This document shows positions 1 to 10,880 of a stretch of DNA of 64,000 nucleotides, piece by piece; within the stretch, counting starts at the first letter, position 1, and every line of letters begins with the position of its first letter. This DNA comes from Macrosoma leucophasiata (taxonomy: Eukaryota; Arthropoda; Insecta; Lepidoptera; Hedylidae). The stretch is taken from the NCBI GenBank assembly GCA_036365455.1, contig JAWQUS010000009.1, forward strand, positions 6,354,001 through 6,418,000, given 5' to 3'. A model generated the notes under the pieces. That model saw only the letters and a program-made list of their open reading frames with translations, searched no databases and was not told where the DNA came from. The position numbers were made by a program, and so were the translations under genes.

Positions 1-374
1 ATTAAATAATTATAATTAAATTACGATGTACCAGCTTTCGTAATGTTAATCACTAAACAATGATATGAATTTAAGTACGTTTACAATTATCGCGTGATGC
101 AATCTGAGGAATGTCTTTAATGTTTTTATTCTTATTATTTAAATTAAAACAACAAATACCTTAAAGTATGTTAAGTGTATAAATTTAATGTAAGCAGAAA
201 TGAAAAGAGAACACTTAATTTAGTTAAACTAAACATTTACATGGTATAGGCGCCTAGTAACTTTTACTGGTAAACATTTTTACTCGCAGCAGTCTGCAAG
301 ACCTCAAGACCTCAAGATACCATAAGTAATTATTGTGTTAATCCTGAACGCTACGCAAAGCGTTTACGAAATCG

Positions 375-570
375 ATGGAGGTAGCTACATATAATTTTTT
401 CAAACTTCTGTCAGACAAATGTGACCTCAGTCTGCCCGGGACCACGGAAGCTGAAAAGCGACCGAAACGTCGGGTTGATTTTAAAAATCATTTTAGTTTA
501 ATATACGCGAGACAAATCCGTAAAAATAGTTTTATTTCAATGAGTGTAGCTCGCGAAAACCTAAGAACAT
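375..570 (+). repeat. dispersed repeat of unknown class, copy 1
   Basis: The stretch around 430-490 (GAAGCTGAAAAGCGACCG, then AACGTCGGGTTGATTTTAAA) recurs in altered form at 36362-36440. A 71-codon frame crosses it, but the second copy does not keep that frame, so I read it as a repeat and not a gene. The class is unknown. Confidence 0.5.
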
Positions 571-576
571 ATCATT

Positions 577-862
577 TTTACTGGTGGTAGCTCCAGTGAC
601 GGAGCTCGCGGGCGTAGGCACCACCGTATTACCTAACATACTTGCCGCTAAATGGTAGTGTTCAGCACCATCGTGTTCCGGTCAGGTGGTTATGTACGGC
701 CCTGTAATTTCCGGCACAGAGGCATGACACCTTAGGCCTCAGGAGTGGCAACGCATCTGCATTTCGACGTTGGTCTCTGTGTGGGTGTCTATAGGCTGCA
801 GTCATCACTTAACATCAATGTGAACTGCATGCTTGTTTGCCACTTCCATTACATAAAAAAAA
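577..862 (+). mobile_element. PA290 retroposon, near full length
   Basis: This is the first of about 17 near-complete copies of the commonest repeat here. The sense strand starts ACTGGTGGTAGAGCTCCAGT and ends near TTGCCACTTCCATTACATA followed by an A run, so the polarity is that of a poly(A)-tailed retroposon of about 290 bp. It has no long ORF. A weak B-box-like string (GTTCCGGTC) lies about 120 bp in, but a pol III promoter is not convincing. This copy lacks two bases of the GGTAGAGCTCC start motif. The short Met-initiated frames seen in many copies (GVYRLQSSLN...) are the element read in one frame and not a gene. I do not know a published name. Confidence 0.85.
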
Positions 863-892
863 CTATCACAGGGACATCACAACTAAGTAAGC

Positions 893-946
893 TCGCAGGG
901 GTGGCAACGCATCTGTATTTTGACCTCTGGTTTTGCCTGCAGTTAT
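893..946 (+). repeat. PA290 fragment
   Basis: A second short piece of the 3' half of PA290 (GGGGTGGCAACGCATCTG) lies 30 bp after the full copy. It stops before the poly(A) end. Confidence 0.55.
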
Positions 947-1205
947 GATTTCCAATTTTGATTCTTGATCTATTGAGTATGATTGTTTGCCAACGTCGTC
1001 ACAAAAACACAATAATAGTAACACAATAGTAGTCATGAAAACTACATTGCTCAAAACTAATTGTTCTTCAAAATGACATCTCAATCGAGTTGATACAAAG
1101 TAAAGGTTTAAATGAATTGTACCAATTTTATTGCTTTTTGTTTTTTATTGTGGCATCAAAGTGGCAAACAAGCATCCACTGGAGATAGGGCTCGTGTGTA
1201 GGCAT

Positions 1206-1290
1206 TGTATGCATTATCTACGTAACTTCACGCCTCTATTCACCTAAAGGGTAGGAAGAGGTAAATGCATGCAGTCAACCATACATGCAA
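1206..1290 (-). repeat. degenerate tS2 SINE 3' tail
   Basis: TAACTTCACGCCT, then GGGTAGG and AGGTAAATGCATGCA, in the order expected of the 3' end of the tS2 SINE on the minus strand. Many substitutions make it an old fragment. Confidence 0.4.
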
Positions 1291-1368
1291 ACACTTAGTA
1301 GTGTCTTAACTGATCTACCTGCCATTGAATGAGTATATAGCGCTACTGTGTCCCCATGAGGTGGTAAT

Positions 1369-1667
1369 CATAAAGCAACGCGGCCCACCGGTCGCGGCGG
1401 ACCGGAGGGGAGCTATAGCGTTTATTACCGATGCAAAACAGTCTGTCATTATTTGCGGGGGGGGAAATATGTGTGATACACATTCACACTACAAAACTCG
1501 TCTATACTATATACTCTTACTCTTAAACTCACACCTTGACTTTAACCTAATACGTAAACAATTTCACGCACACATTTAAACATCTGGGCGGCAGGCGTAG
1601 GACCATTTGGGCTTGTACTTTGATAGAGGGGAAAGCTTGCATATGTCTACTCCCCTCGCGCCTGCAT
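1369..1667. mobile_element. hAT-like MITE, copy 1 (8-bp target duplication)
   Basis: A 299-bp non-coding element flanked by a perfect 8-bp repeat, GTGGTAAT, at 1361-1368 and 1668-1675. It starts CATAAAGCAACGCGG, and its interior (GCGGCGGACCGGAGGGGAG, a GGGGGG run, TCACACCTTGACTTTAAC) matches a second copy at 62573-62844. Two independent insertions, each with a duplication of about 8 bp, suggest a hAT-type transposase supplied in trans. The terminal inverted repeats are short and imperfect. Confidence 0.7.
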
Positions 1668-1687
1668 GTGGTAATACATGTAGGTTA

Positions 1688-1806
1688 GATCTCAGGAGTG
1701 GTCATGCATCTACATTGAGACGTTTTCTTTGTATGTAGTTGTTTAAAGGCTACACTATTCTTTTACCATCAGTGTGAACTATGTTTCCTACTTTCATTAC
1801 ATATAA
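1688..1806 (+). repeat. diverged PA290 3' fragment
   Basis: CAGGAGTGGTCATGCATCT through CATCAGTGTGAACTATG and TTTCATTACATATAAAA follows the 3' half of PA290 with many differences. It runs directly into the tS3 element that follows. Confidence 0.5.
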
Positions 1807-1811
1807 AATAA

Positions 1812-1992
1812 ATTTTAAAGAAAAATGGAAAGAAAAAATTGACTTCTGGCGAGACTCGAAGGACTTCGGTAGCTCAGTTGTAAGAGCGGCTGAACTAGAT
1901 TCCCAGTGGCCGCGAGTTCGAGTCTCGCCAGAAGTCAAATTTTTCTTTCAATTTTTCTTTATAATATATTTCACAAGCATGTGTTAATGCGA
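1812..1992 (+). mobile_element. tS3 SINE, short inverted-arm form
   Basis: The tRNA-like core reads GACTTCGGTAGCTCAGTTG, then GCGAGTTCGAGTCTCGCC (B box), then a tail ending AAGCATGTGTTAATGCGAAA. The first 48 bp (1812-1859) are the reverse complement of the tail plus acceptor end at about 1918-1965, so the copy is headed by an inverted piece of its own 3' part. It resembles the longer inverted dimers at 15.2 and 17.8 kb. It is not a true tRNA gene because the same core recurs with the same flanks. Confidence 0.7.
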
Positions 1993-3077
1993 AATAATAC
2001 AAAAAACAAATACAAAATAAAGTTCAAATAACTTTGAAAGTAGTTAACTACACGTTTCCGGTTTCCATGTTAGTTAATATATTTATGCGTACAAATATAA
2101 ATATTAAAAAGTAAAAGTTGGTTATCGTCAAACATTATAAGAACTAGAGATGATTATCAGTATCTACAAAAATTACATTGAATTAAACATTAATTACGTA
2201 TATAATTAATGTAAATTATAGTTATTTACCGTTTAACTTTCATGATTAAAAAAATAAATCTTTTTCATTTATATAATATAAATAAGAAGTTTTTTTTTTG
2301 TAATTATTAAAAGTTTTAACATCATGATTTGTTAACCGCATCAGCCCATGATTAATGATAAATATAATTAAAAATGAATTTACTACAAATAATAATGCAT
2401 TATGTTATTAAGTGATTGTGTATATTTAAACACAATAATCATTATTTTAAGAATCTCAGAGGGATAATTTAATACGGTTCTTTAAAATTAATGAGTTAGT
2501 ATTTGGAAATCAAAGGAATTGAACCTGTGACCTCAAGATAACCAGTATTCACTTGCATGTGTTATTGCAAAAAAAAAATACAAGTTAGAATTTTTCTATT
2601 TATTTTTCTCAAACGATATGATAAGCTTTACGTGACATGTATTATTAAATAAACATACATAATAATAATCTGTAATTATATTTTAAATTATTTTTAGATA
2701 ATAATTCGAAAAACAAAATCGATATTTTAGCACTAAAGAATAATCAACCTTAAATGACCGCACCTTGTCAATCAAACCATCCATGATATAGCCGCAATTA
2801 TAATACAAATTGTAATAATTATTAATTCGTATAATTTCGTATAATTTAGATCGTTGGCTCAAGGCTTCCAAATAGAGTGTTACGAAACCAATACTGTTGG
2901 GAAACTGATTCAGGTTATATCATCCGTCTACATATACACATCATGGATGCGCATCAATGATGCGTGCTTATTTAATGTGTGATTTCGTATATTTATTTTT
3001 ACTGATAGCAGAGAATTATAGTGTTGTGGGGCGTAGATAACACAGTATTACTTAATCTACAAGTACGTAAAAATAAG
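1993..3077. other. no gene seen
   Basis: AT-rich sequence with A/T runs and no coding signal. Around 2515-2570 there is a faint tRNA-SINE-like string (GGAATTGAACCTGTGACCTC, then CACTTGCATGTGTTATTGC) that may be an old SINE remnant. Confidence 0.5.
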
Positions 3078-3187
3078 TAATTTCACTCCTGTAATCCCCG
3101 ATGGGGTAGACAGAGGAAATGCATACATTCAAATATACATGCAAGCATACATGCAAACACCCACGATTCTCCGGTTACGTTTTGGGC
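3078..3187 (-). repeat. tS2 SINE 3' fragment
   Basis: CTGTAATCCCCGATGGGGTA, AAATGCATACATTC and ACCCACGATTCTCCGGTTAC match the 3' third of tS2 on the minus strand. A scrap of PA290 (TGTAGTGTTCAACA) follows at about 3210. Confidence 0.65.
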
Positions 3188-3416
3188 CTACGAGTAATAC
3201 CATCAAATTGTAGTGTTCAACATGAGACTGCTCCGGTTATACAGTATTTTATTTTGCTTTTGATTGAAATAGATTGTACATATTATTATTTTTTTATTTA
3301 TTTAAGTAACTCAGGCAACAGAAGCCCATATAAATACATACCTTATACACTAACATATATATAAAAATATAATTAATGTATATAAAATAATTAATATTAA
3401 AAAATATATATATATT

Positions 3417-3602
3417 TATTATTTTTTTCCTCTGGTTCTCTGTGATCGGGATTGTTCCATTTTCGAGATTGAGTGTGGTTATGTGCCCCGAGATGTCAAC
3501 AGGCTCACCACCTGATACAAAGTAACTGGCGAATCGTATGCGTTTGCATGTATGCTTGAATGCATGCATTTACTTCTGCCTACCCCTTCGGAGATGACAG
3601 GT
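3417..3602 (+). repeat. tS2 SINE, partial, plus strand
   Basis: Contains the tS2 middle and tail (GATGTCAACAGGCTCACCAC, CATGCATTTACTTCTGCCTA, CCCCTTCGG) in order. The 5' tRNA-like part is missing. It faces the minus-strand fragment at 3078 across a TA-rich spacer. Confidence 0.65.
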
Positions 3603-4572
3603 TAGATATGAAGTTACAAATTAATTTTGCATGTTACGTTTTAACATATTGATAGAAACAAAATGGTAGACTTCACGATACAAAAGTAAATATATTTGAA
3701 TAAATAAGATAATTACACGGTTCATCACAACACGAAATCAATTAAGTTATCATTTAAGTACTCGTATCAAATTGATTCAACATATGCGTCAAGATAATTC
3801 GGAAAATTTATTGAAAGTACCGGATATATCTACACAGAGTCATTCAAAAAGTGACTTTGGTCGCGGAAAATAAAGTTCATTTCAGCTCGGCAAGCTATAT
3901 CCTGACGGAACGAGCGTTTCTAGCTAATCGGAAAATAGATAATGGCTGTAAAATATACGCCGAAATGATGCTCTTCCGACGGCCTTTGCTTTCGGAAATG
4001 TAATAAGCAAAACAATGCTTGTTTTATCTGTGTTTTTGTTTATAGGATGCCCTTAACTGCTATCCTTGCCTTTTTAGTACTTACTGCAGTACGTTACGGA
4101 CGCCGATGTTTGTCAGATTTTATGTTAAATGCTTTAGGGTTTGAAATTATGACTGCTGAATAATACTCGTATTATGTTATTAATAGCGTAAGCCGTCTTT
4201 TGTCCGCCGTTTCATTCGTCGTTTTGATTATAGAACGATAGTTTGTCATAAAAAAAATCGTTAGCGGTCTTATTTTGAAGGGCTTTAGCCGTAATTGGGT
4301 AGAAAAATAGAGATCTTACGTATTAAAAAAAAAACAGTTGAATAATCGTGAAGTGACGCATAGCAAACAACTATTTAAAAGTGTTTTTGTCTTCGTTCCA
4401 AATCTAAAAATAAGTTACTAAAATCTTGTTGTCCAATTTTTAAAGCAAAATTTTCGCATTTTGTGACACACAGATGTGACGTGTGTGTGACGAACAAAAA
4501 AGACCTTCACAGGTTCCCTTTTTCCTTTAGGGGTCCATAACCATAAATATAAAGACATGGAATCTAAGTTAC
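3603..4572. other. no gene seen
   Basis: No coding frame or repeat that I can match within the window. The base composition is more balanced at 3880-4250 than in the flanks, but I see no splice-bounded exon. Confidence 0.45.
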
Positions 4573-4616
4573 AACATTATAGTGTCAAAAACAAACATTT
4601 TTGATACTATAATGTT
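4573..4616. repeat. 19-bp stem hairpin
   Basis: AACATTATAGTGTCAAAAA at 4573-4591 is complementary to 4598-4616 at 18 of 19 positions, around a 6-nt loop. No other copy is seen in the window. It may be a cruciform-forming palindrome or a very small MITE. Confidence 0.7.
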
Positions 4617-5000
4617 TCACAAAAAAAAAAAACGAAAAATAAAAAAAACTTCATCCTTACGATGCTATTTTTACATCGAACCTGGCGTTTCACATAAAAT
4701 GCGATTTATAATGCTTAGGATCAACGACTGAATAAGGAATTGTTTTGGAATTGACACATTAACATTCATAAACGCACACAATCACAGTTATTAGGTTACA
4801 CACTTATAATTCACCGTCGTATTGTTGACATAAGTTTCACAAATAAAAAAATAACTGTTGACGATCACGCGAAAACTCATCACGTAAGCATCGCACACGA
4901 TCAGGTTGTTTAACTAATAGTCTAAGATACAGTATTAGAAATACATGGTGAATTGTAATGGCTGTTTTCTCGCAGCAAAATGATGTGGCCTTAGTAGTTG

Positions 5001-5200
5001 CCCACCGGGTTAGTCCAGCAGTGTGAGATGACCGTTTGTTTCGAAGGGTAGCGGGTTCGATCCCCGCACCGGGACAAATATTTGTATGGTCTACATATAT
5101 TTGTTTCGGGTCTGGGTGTTTGTGTATGTGTTGCATGTGTACAACGGCACCCACGACACAGGTATACACCTACTGTGGGGCTGTGAGTGTAAGCTTATTT
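5001..5200 (+). mobile_element. tS1 tRNA-derived SINE
   Basis: The tRNA-like head has an A-box-like GGTTAGTCCAGCAGTG and a B box, GGGTTCGATCCCC, closed by complementary CCGGGT and ACCGGG ends. A tRNA-unrelated body follows (AATATTTGTATGG, TTTCGGGTCTGGGTGTTTG, ACGGCACCCACGACACAGG), ending GGGGCTGTGAGTGTAAGC. Eight copies in the window share head and body, so these are SINEs and not tRNA genes. A PA290 copy begins about 45 bp downstream. Confidence 0.85.
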
Positions 5201-5243
5201 TTTTTTTTAGTACATTCACTAAGCATGATCTTATTTCGCTCGA

Positions 5244-5539
5244 TTTTTTTTTTATATTACAAATGTGGCAAACAAGCTTGCACTTCACATTGAGGTTAAG
5301 TGATGACTGCAGTCTATAGACATCTAAACAAAAACCAGGGGTCAAAATGCAGATGCGTTGCCAACTTTAAGACCTTAGGTGTTCTGTCTCTGTAATAGTT
5401 ATTGCGGGGCCATACATTATCATCTAATCGGAACACGATAGTGCTGAACACACATGACTTATCTGCCATCTAGCGGCAGATAAGTCATGTGGTGGTGCTT
5501 ACGCACTCGAGCTCCTACACTAGACCTCTACCACCAGTA
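5244..5539 (-). mobile_element. PA290 retroposon, diverged, with internal palindrome
   Basis: A full-length but diverged minus-strand copy. Where other copies read ACTACCATTTAGCGGCAAG, this one carries a perfect 17-bp stem (CACATGACTTATCTGCC at 5451-5467, its complement at 5475-5491) around a 7-nt loop. The right arm resembles the ordinary element and the left arm does not, so the left arm looks copied from the right. Confidence 0.8.
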
Positions 5540-5620
5540 ATTACCGTTTAATACTTTGTTGGCAGCATGTAGCAGTGTGCGTGCACTAGTTCAAGTAGTA
5601 AACTATTGAGCAATTGAATT

Positions 5621-5670
5621 TTTTTTTTTATTATATGGAAGTGACAAACAAGCACGCAGTTCAGTCAGTT
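5621..5670 (-). repeat. PA290 3' stub
   Basis: A T run followed by TTATATGGAAGTGACAAACA, the extreme 3' end of PA290 on the minus strand. This is a heavily 5'-truncated copy. Confidence 0.6.
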
Positions 5671-5755
5671 AAAGATAAATTTATTCCATATCCAATAGCA
5701 TGAGGTTGCTTTGAAGTGTATCATATATATTTTTTTCTAGATTTTAAATCATCAA

Positions 5756-6046
5756 TCTAAGCTAAACTAATATTATAAAGAGGTAATATTTTTTTGTTTG
5801 TTTGTATTGAATAGGCTCAAAAGCTACTGGACCGATTATAAAAATTCTTTCACTATTCGAAAGCTACATTATCCACGGGTAACATAGGCTATATTTTATT
5901 TTGGAAAAAATAGGGTTACTTTGCGTACGCTGCCTAAACTATAAAAGATATCGAGGAAGACTTTAGGCTATATCTATGTATAATCATCAGACGAATAGGA
6001 GAGGGTAGGCAACATTGCACCGCGCGAAGCCGGGGCGGGCCGCTAG
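5756..6046 (+). mobile_element. non-autonomous Helitron-like element
   Basis: It begins TCTAAGCTAAACTAATATTA and ends GAAGCCGGGGCGGGCCGCTAG followed by T. A 5' TC and a 3' CTAG inserted before T are Helitron hallmarks, and the GC-rich subterminal block can fold. The interior (TAATATTATAAAGAGG, GAATAGGCTCAAAAGCTACT, CATTATCCACGGGTAACATA) recurs on the minus strand at 48957-49216. It has no Rep/helicase ORF. Confidence 0.7.
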
Positions 6047-6485
6047 TTTTATATATTTCTTTAATATAGTTTTATATCTTTAAAGGCCAGTTTTTTAGCT
6101 AGGCAGCTCATTTATGTTTTGTTTTGTTATTCGAACATGTTATCTAACATATAAATTTAGTCCTCACCAAACAACAGATGGGTATATATGTCTAATACCA
6201 TTGCTTGTGCTATAAGTAATTGATGCTTTTCAAAATGTTATTCGGTTCGACGCACCATTAAACTTTCCTTTGATCGTATTGTTATAATTGAAGTTGCGCA
6301 ATAATGAACTCTATTTCAAAGGGCCGAGGGAGTGGCGGTTTATTTTTATGGTAATTTGAACAAATGTGACACGTGACGAAAATTCATGGATGATCGTGTA
6401 TCGTGGGACTTTCGGATTCGTTTGTTGAATGCTTAGTACTTATTTTGTATTGATTTGATTAATTGGTAGCAATTTGGATACTATT
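6047..6485. other. no gene seen
   Basis: AT-rich, without a recognisable repeat or coding signal. Confidence 0.45.
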
Positions 6486-6884
6486 GGAGGCCACAGTTTT
6501 TCAAACAAGCATGCATGCTCTGAACTGCAGTTCACATTGATATTAAGTGATGACTGTAGCCTGTCTATAGGCCCGCACAATGAGCATAGGTCAACATTTA
6601 GATGCGTTGCCACTCCTGAGGCCTAAGGTGTTATGCCTCTGTGCCGGAAAGTACCCAGTTGTTATTTATAATCAATATACCCAGTGGCGTAGCTATCGTG
6701 TTCCGGTCACGTGGTAATGTACGGCCCTGTAATTTCCGGCACAGAGGCACAACACCTTAGGCCTCAGGAGTAACACATCTGCATTTTGACCTTGGTCTTT
6801 GTGTGGGTGTCTATAGGCCGCAGTTATCACTTAATATCAATGTGAACTACATTCTTGTTTGCCACTTCCATTACATAAAAAAAA
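6486..6884. mobile_element. two PA290 copies head to head
   Basis: A minus-strand 3' part (6486-6650) meets a plus-strand 3' part (6692-6884) across about 40 bp. Both are cut in the middle of the element, at GCCGGAAAGTACC and at GCTATCGTGTTCCGG. The result is a large inverted repeat with arms of about 165 bp. Only the plus copy keeps the poly(A) end. Confidence 0.75.
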
Positions 6885-7257
6885 CAGTTTAATACAGTTT
6901 TACTTTTTGTTAGTTAAGGTTTCATGCTTCGCAGATATTAACAGATTAGTGTGTAGTGTAATACAGTGTCGGCATACTTTCATTGGCAAGTCGGTGCGGC
7001 GCGGCTGTCGACAGCATTTCACAACCCACCGTGTGCAGATAGCTAATTTTAATGTCGCAACCACGCCATAGTATTTTATATAAACGCTTGGAAAACTTTG
7101 AGTGGGATCGCAGTAACCTTGGAAGACATTTGAGGGTTGTTTTTGAAAAACGTACTTAACGTCGTACCTCGTACTTGCCATCTTTGGTATTTTAATACCT
7201 AATCAGAACTCTTTTAAATTAATATTAATAATTGATTATTTAATATTTTTACTTTTT
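6885..7257. other. unique sequence, no gene assigned
   Basis: This interval between PA290 copies has a relatively GC-rich patch near 6985-7060 (GGCGCGGCTGTCGACAG). A 93-codon minus-strand frame crosses it, but it runs into the neighbouring repeat and has no recognisable domain. Confidence 0.4.
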
Positions 7258-7547
7258 ACTGGTGGTAGAGCTTCAGTGACGGAGCTCGCGGGCGTAGGCA
7301 CCACCGCATTACCTAATATACTTGCCGCTAAATGGTAGTGTTCAGCACTATCGTGTTCCGGTCAGGTGGTAATGTACGGCCCTGTAATTTCCGGCACAGA
7401 AGCATAACACCTTAGGCCTCAGGAGTGGTAACGCATCCGCATTTTGACCTTTGTCTTTGTGTAGGTGTCTATAGGCTGCAGTCATCACTTAACATCAATG
7501 TGAACTGCACGCTTGTTTACCACCTCCATTACATAAAAAAAAAAAAA
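7258..7547 (+). mobile_element. PA290 retroposon, full length
   Basis: An intact copy from ACTGGTGGTAGAGCTTCAGT to a run of about 13 A. AT-rich flanks hide any target duplication. Confidence 0.85.
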
Positions 7548-7603
7548 TAATAATGTCCCTGATTTTCTCCTTCGCGATATCCAATGAGAAACACAAAATA
7601 ATG

Positions 7604-8520
7604 GGGTACTACGTCTGAACGGACCAAAAAGAATGGACCGTAGTCCATTCGGTCGTAATCAAAAAACTTTTACGTCCCAACGGCCCGGTCATAAAATAAT
7701 TTAAAAGTACAGTCGCATATAAGCGTAACAGTCGTATGGTTTATACATTTTTACAACAAAATATTTACATATTTGAAGTAGTATTTAATCTAATAGTTGT
7801 AATCTTAGTACATAAAATCGTTAACATCTTCGTTTCTAGTTGGGTTGACTTCAGGCACCTAACTCAACAATGACCCTTTCTTATCAACCAATCACAAGCA
7901 GGCAGTTTATCTGTTACGTCAGAGGTGTGGCGAAAAGAAGGTTCATATTAATATGTAATCAGTGTTTTTTTAAGGTTTCGGAGTAAACAAGGAACCTTTA
8001 TAATTTCGCCATGTCCGTCTGTCTGTTTGTCCGTCCGCCTGCGATTTAGCGCAAAAACTATTAGTACTAGAGACTTGAAATTTGGCACAAGTGTACACCC
8101 TAATCACGTCGACAAAGTAGTATAAAAAAAACATAAATAATAAAATTATATACGGTTTTTTTTATTTTTCTATATAGTGTGGGATATCGTTGAATAGGTC
8201 TTTCAAAAATGTTAGGGGTGTGCTTACCAGGTTTTTTTTGTCAATATGTTTAAGTGGTTGATTATTTTTATATATGTATATATATATGTATCTTCACGCC
8301 AGGTCCCTAACGGGGTAGGCAGAGAGTGTAGAGCATTGTTTTTACAAAGAAAAAAATTAAGACTTAAGTATTTCAATTTATAACTTTTGCACTCGAATGT
8401 ACTCCATGTATATATTTGTTAACAATATTTTATGACCGATCCGTTGAGACGTAGACGATTTTTGATTACGGCCGAATGGACTACGGTCCATTCTTTTTGG
8501 TCCGTTCAGACGTAGTACGC
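7604..8520. mobile_element. 917-bp long-TIR element without ORF
   Basis: The two ends form an inverted repeat of about 95 bp (7604-7698 against 8425-8520), near identical for the first 60 bp. It includes ACTACGTCTGAACGGACCAA, a small palindrome GAATGGACCGTAGTCCATTC, and CGGTCATAAAATA at the inner edge. A perfect 7-bp repeat, AATAATG, flanks it at 7597-7603 and 8521-8527. It holds no transposase frame, so it is a non-autonomous or foldback DNA element of unassigned superfamily. Inside are a repeat-like block at 7985-8110 (TTTCGCCATGTCCGTCTGTC) and a stub of the RTE LINE. Confidence 0.8.
8286..8332 (-). repeat. RTE LINE extreme 3' end
   Basis: GTATCTTCACGCCAGGTCCC and GGGGTAGGCAGAGAGTGTAG are the last 45 bp or so of the RTE LINE on the minus strand, next to a TATG/TATA microsatellite that matches its ATAC-type tail. 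This severely truncated insertion lies inside the long-TIR element. Confidence 0.7.
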
Positions 8521-9144
8521 AATAATGCAGCCAAATTGTTTGTGCAACACATTTTACTTATAAACATGTATCGTAATGATATTATAGTTAACTTACTAGT
8601 ACCTGCCTACACGCGAAAATATATTTCTATATATTATTATTGTTATACAATATATAAAAAATTATAAATAAATATTACTGCTATAGATTGATATTACTGT
8701 TTATTTTTTTAAGATATCCCTTAGCTAGATAAAACTCCTATTAATTTACCTTGAAAATAAAAATAATGAAACAAAATAATACACGTAAAATTATATTCAT
8801 TCAAAGATATACTCAATTATGTTTTTGACATTAAAATTATTTTAAGGGTAATTTAATCGCTCTTAATACTTTTGAAACCCATAAACAGACTATCGACTAT
8901 AAAACACGTTCGATATACACGTGATAAGGTCATACTGTGGTTAGAAATGGCCACTGAACCTTTCAACGGTATGTAATAGACTTATTGATTTTTAGTTATG
9001 TTTATTTGATTTTGTACCCTATTGCTACTAATTTGTAGCTGCTTTTGTTTATCTAAGTGTCGTTTTTGTAATTAATATGGAATAATTTTATTAAATACAT
9101 CAAATAGATCGAGGTTTATTTATGTGCTTACTTTTATACGTGCT
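8521..9144. other. no gene seen
   Basis: AT-rich and apparently unique. Nothing codes. Confidence 0.45.
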
Positions 9145-9271
9145 TAATTCACAGATCGCACCACAAGTTTACTTTCAGCAAAGAAAGCTTAGAACTGTCA
9201 AAACTCATACTTTACTGACAGTTCTAAACATACTTTCCTGAAAGCAAACTTGTAGTGCGGTCTGTGAATTA
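9145..9271. mobile_element. 127-bp palindromic MITE
   Basis: The arms AATTCACAGATCGCACCACA and the complement of TGCGGTCTGTGAATT pair over about 53 bp with several mismatches, around a loop near ACTCATACTTTAC. The left half and loop recur at 61107-61180, so this is a mobile family and not a single palindrome. The exact target duplication is unclear because TTAA/TTA occurs on both sides. Confidence 0.65.
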
Positions 9272-10439
9272 GTGCGAATCTCACCATTAGTATGAAATAT
9301 CCAATCATTAATGGAAAATATACCTACTGATAATGTCAACATTTATAGTTAAGAACGTTATGTTGACACCTGTTGAATAATATTTATCCTTGCGAAACGC
9401 AAGAGTTGTTTGCTTTAATATTTAAGACCTTAGGCCTCTTACCAAGCGAGGTTGAAATGTCAAAATATAACCAAATATTAAATTAAGCCACGGATTCACG
9501 GTTAAGCGTTTTTTCAAACACACGAGCTGCAAAAATGTCTCTTAAATATTTTATGATTATTTATACGCTGTAGTTTTCTAATACACTTTTCAAGGCAATA
9601 GCATGCCAAATTTCTTTTTACAGCCAGTCATTTCGTCCGGGCGTTATTTGTCCTTCAGTTAATCAGTTAATAATAGTCATACAAATAAATTTAGGACAAA
9701 AATGAATTATACATAAAATTTTATATCCACTAGCACGGTGCCACTCTAGTAGTAGCACTATATTTTTTTTTTTTTTTTTATTTATAAAAGTTTGCCAGTG
9801 ATAATTTTGAAGTTTAATAATATGCCTGTTGAATTTCAAAAGACTCGCTGGTGGCTATTTTTGCCTGTTAGTACGCATGTATTTATTTATCTCTGTCTAT
9901 CCGAGCGGATAATATGATAATGACGTCACGTTACATAGTTTTTATTTAAGAAGTCATCACATATACAACAAATAGTAGTATATGATGATATTTAAGAAAA
10001 ATATTTTGTTGAAAGATTTTTTTGTATTAAACTATCCTTGCTACTGCACTGTGCATGAGGCTTTAATTATAACGGAGTGGGAGGCCGTCGACATTGAAAA
10101 GTGTCAAGTGCTGAAGCCTGCCCGATTGTAACCGTTTCACTTTCGTGACGTGTTGCAGTTTTTTGTCGATAAATCAACACGTATGTAATATTATAGACAA
10201 TAACTTTCTCTTGAACACATACTGGTATGACAAGGAATTAACACATTCAAATGTGGGTATGTACTACGTTCCATTTACACCGTTGTGTTTAAAAGTGTGT
10301 GAGGTATTTGTCGTTTTTATTGCATACATACAAGATAATTTCGTATCGATCATAACTACTCTTGAAGAAATAAAAAATAACAAAACCAAACATTGTATTA
10401 TTATAATTATTATTATAATATATTATAATATATATTTTT
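9272..10439. other. no gene seen
   Basis: AT-rich, with a T run near 9760-9780. The 101-codon frame starting at 10145 ends inside the next PA290 copy and has no recognisable domain. Confidence 0.45.
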
Positions 10440-10725
10440 ACTGGTGGTAGAGCTCCAGTGACGGAGCTCGCGGGCGTAGGCACCACCGCATTACCTAATA
10501 TACTTGCCGCTAAATGGTAGTGTTTAGCACTATCGTGTTCCGGTCAGGTGGTAATGTACGGCCCTGTAATTTCCGGCACAGAGGCATAACACCTTAGGCC
10601 TCAGGAGTGGTAACGCATATGCATTTTGATCGTGGTCTTTGTGTGGGTGTCTATAGGCTGCAGTCATCACTTAACATCAATGTGAACTGCATGCTTGTTT
10701 GCCACTTCGATTACATAAAAAAAAA
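10440..10725 (+). mobile_element. PA290 retroposon, full length
   Basis: An intact copy with a poly(A) end, inserted in TA-rich DNA. Confidence 0.85.
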
Positions 10726-10811
10726 TATATAATACCTGTCGTTTAAACAAAGCAACATTGAAAAAAAAAATAGGTATATAATAAATACAATAAATTACAA
10801 TTAAAGCCGGT

Positions 10812-10880
10812 GTGTCAGGACCGCTATACACTCTCTGCCTACCCCGTAAGGGACTGGGCGTAAAGATACACATATACATA
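10812..10880 (+). repeat. RTE LINE 3' end stub
   Basis: GTCAGGACCGCTATACACTC, TCTGCCTACCCCGTAAGGGA and a GATACACATATACATA tail are the last 60 bp or so of the RTE LINE. Confidence 0.75.

Noticed and set aside
5001..5075. tRNA gene (also at the other tS1, tS2 and tS3 heads)
   Set aside because: A and B boxes are present, but every instance is followed by the same family-specific body and tail, and anticodon arms are poor, so these are SINE heads.
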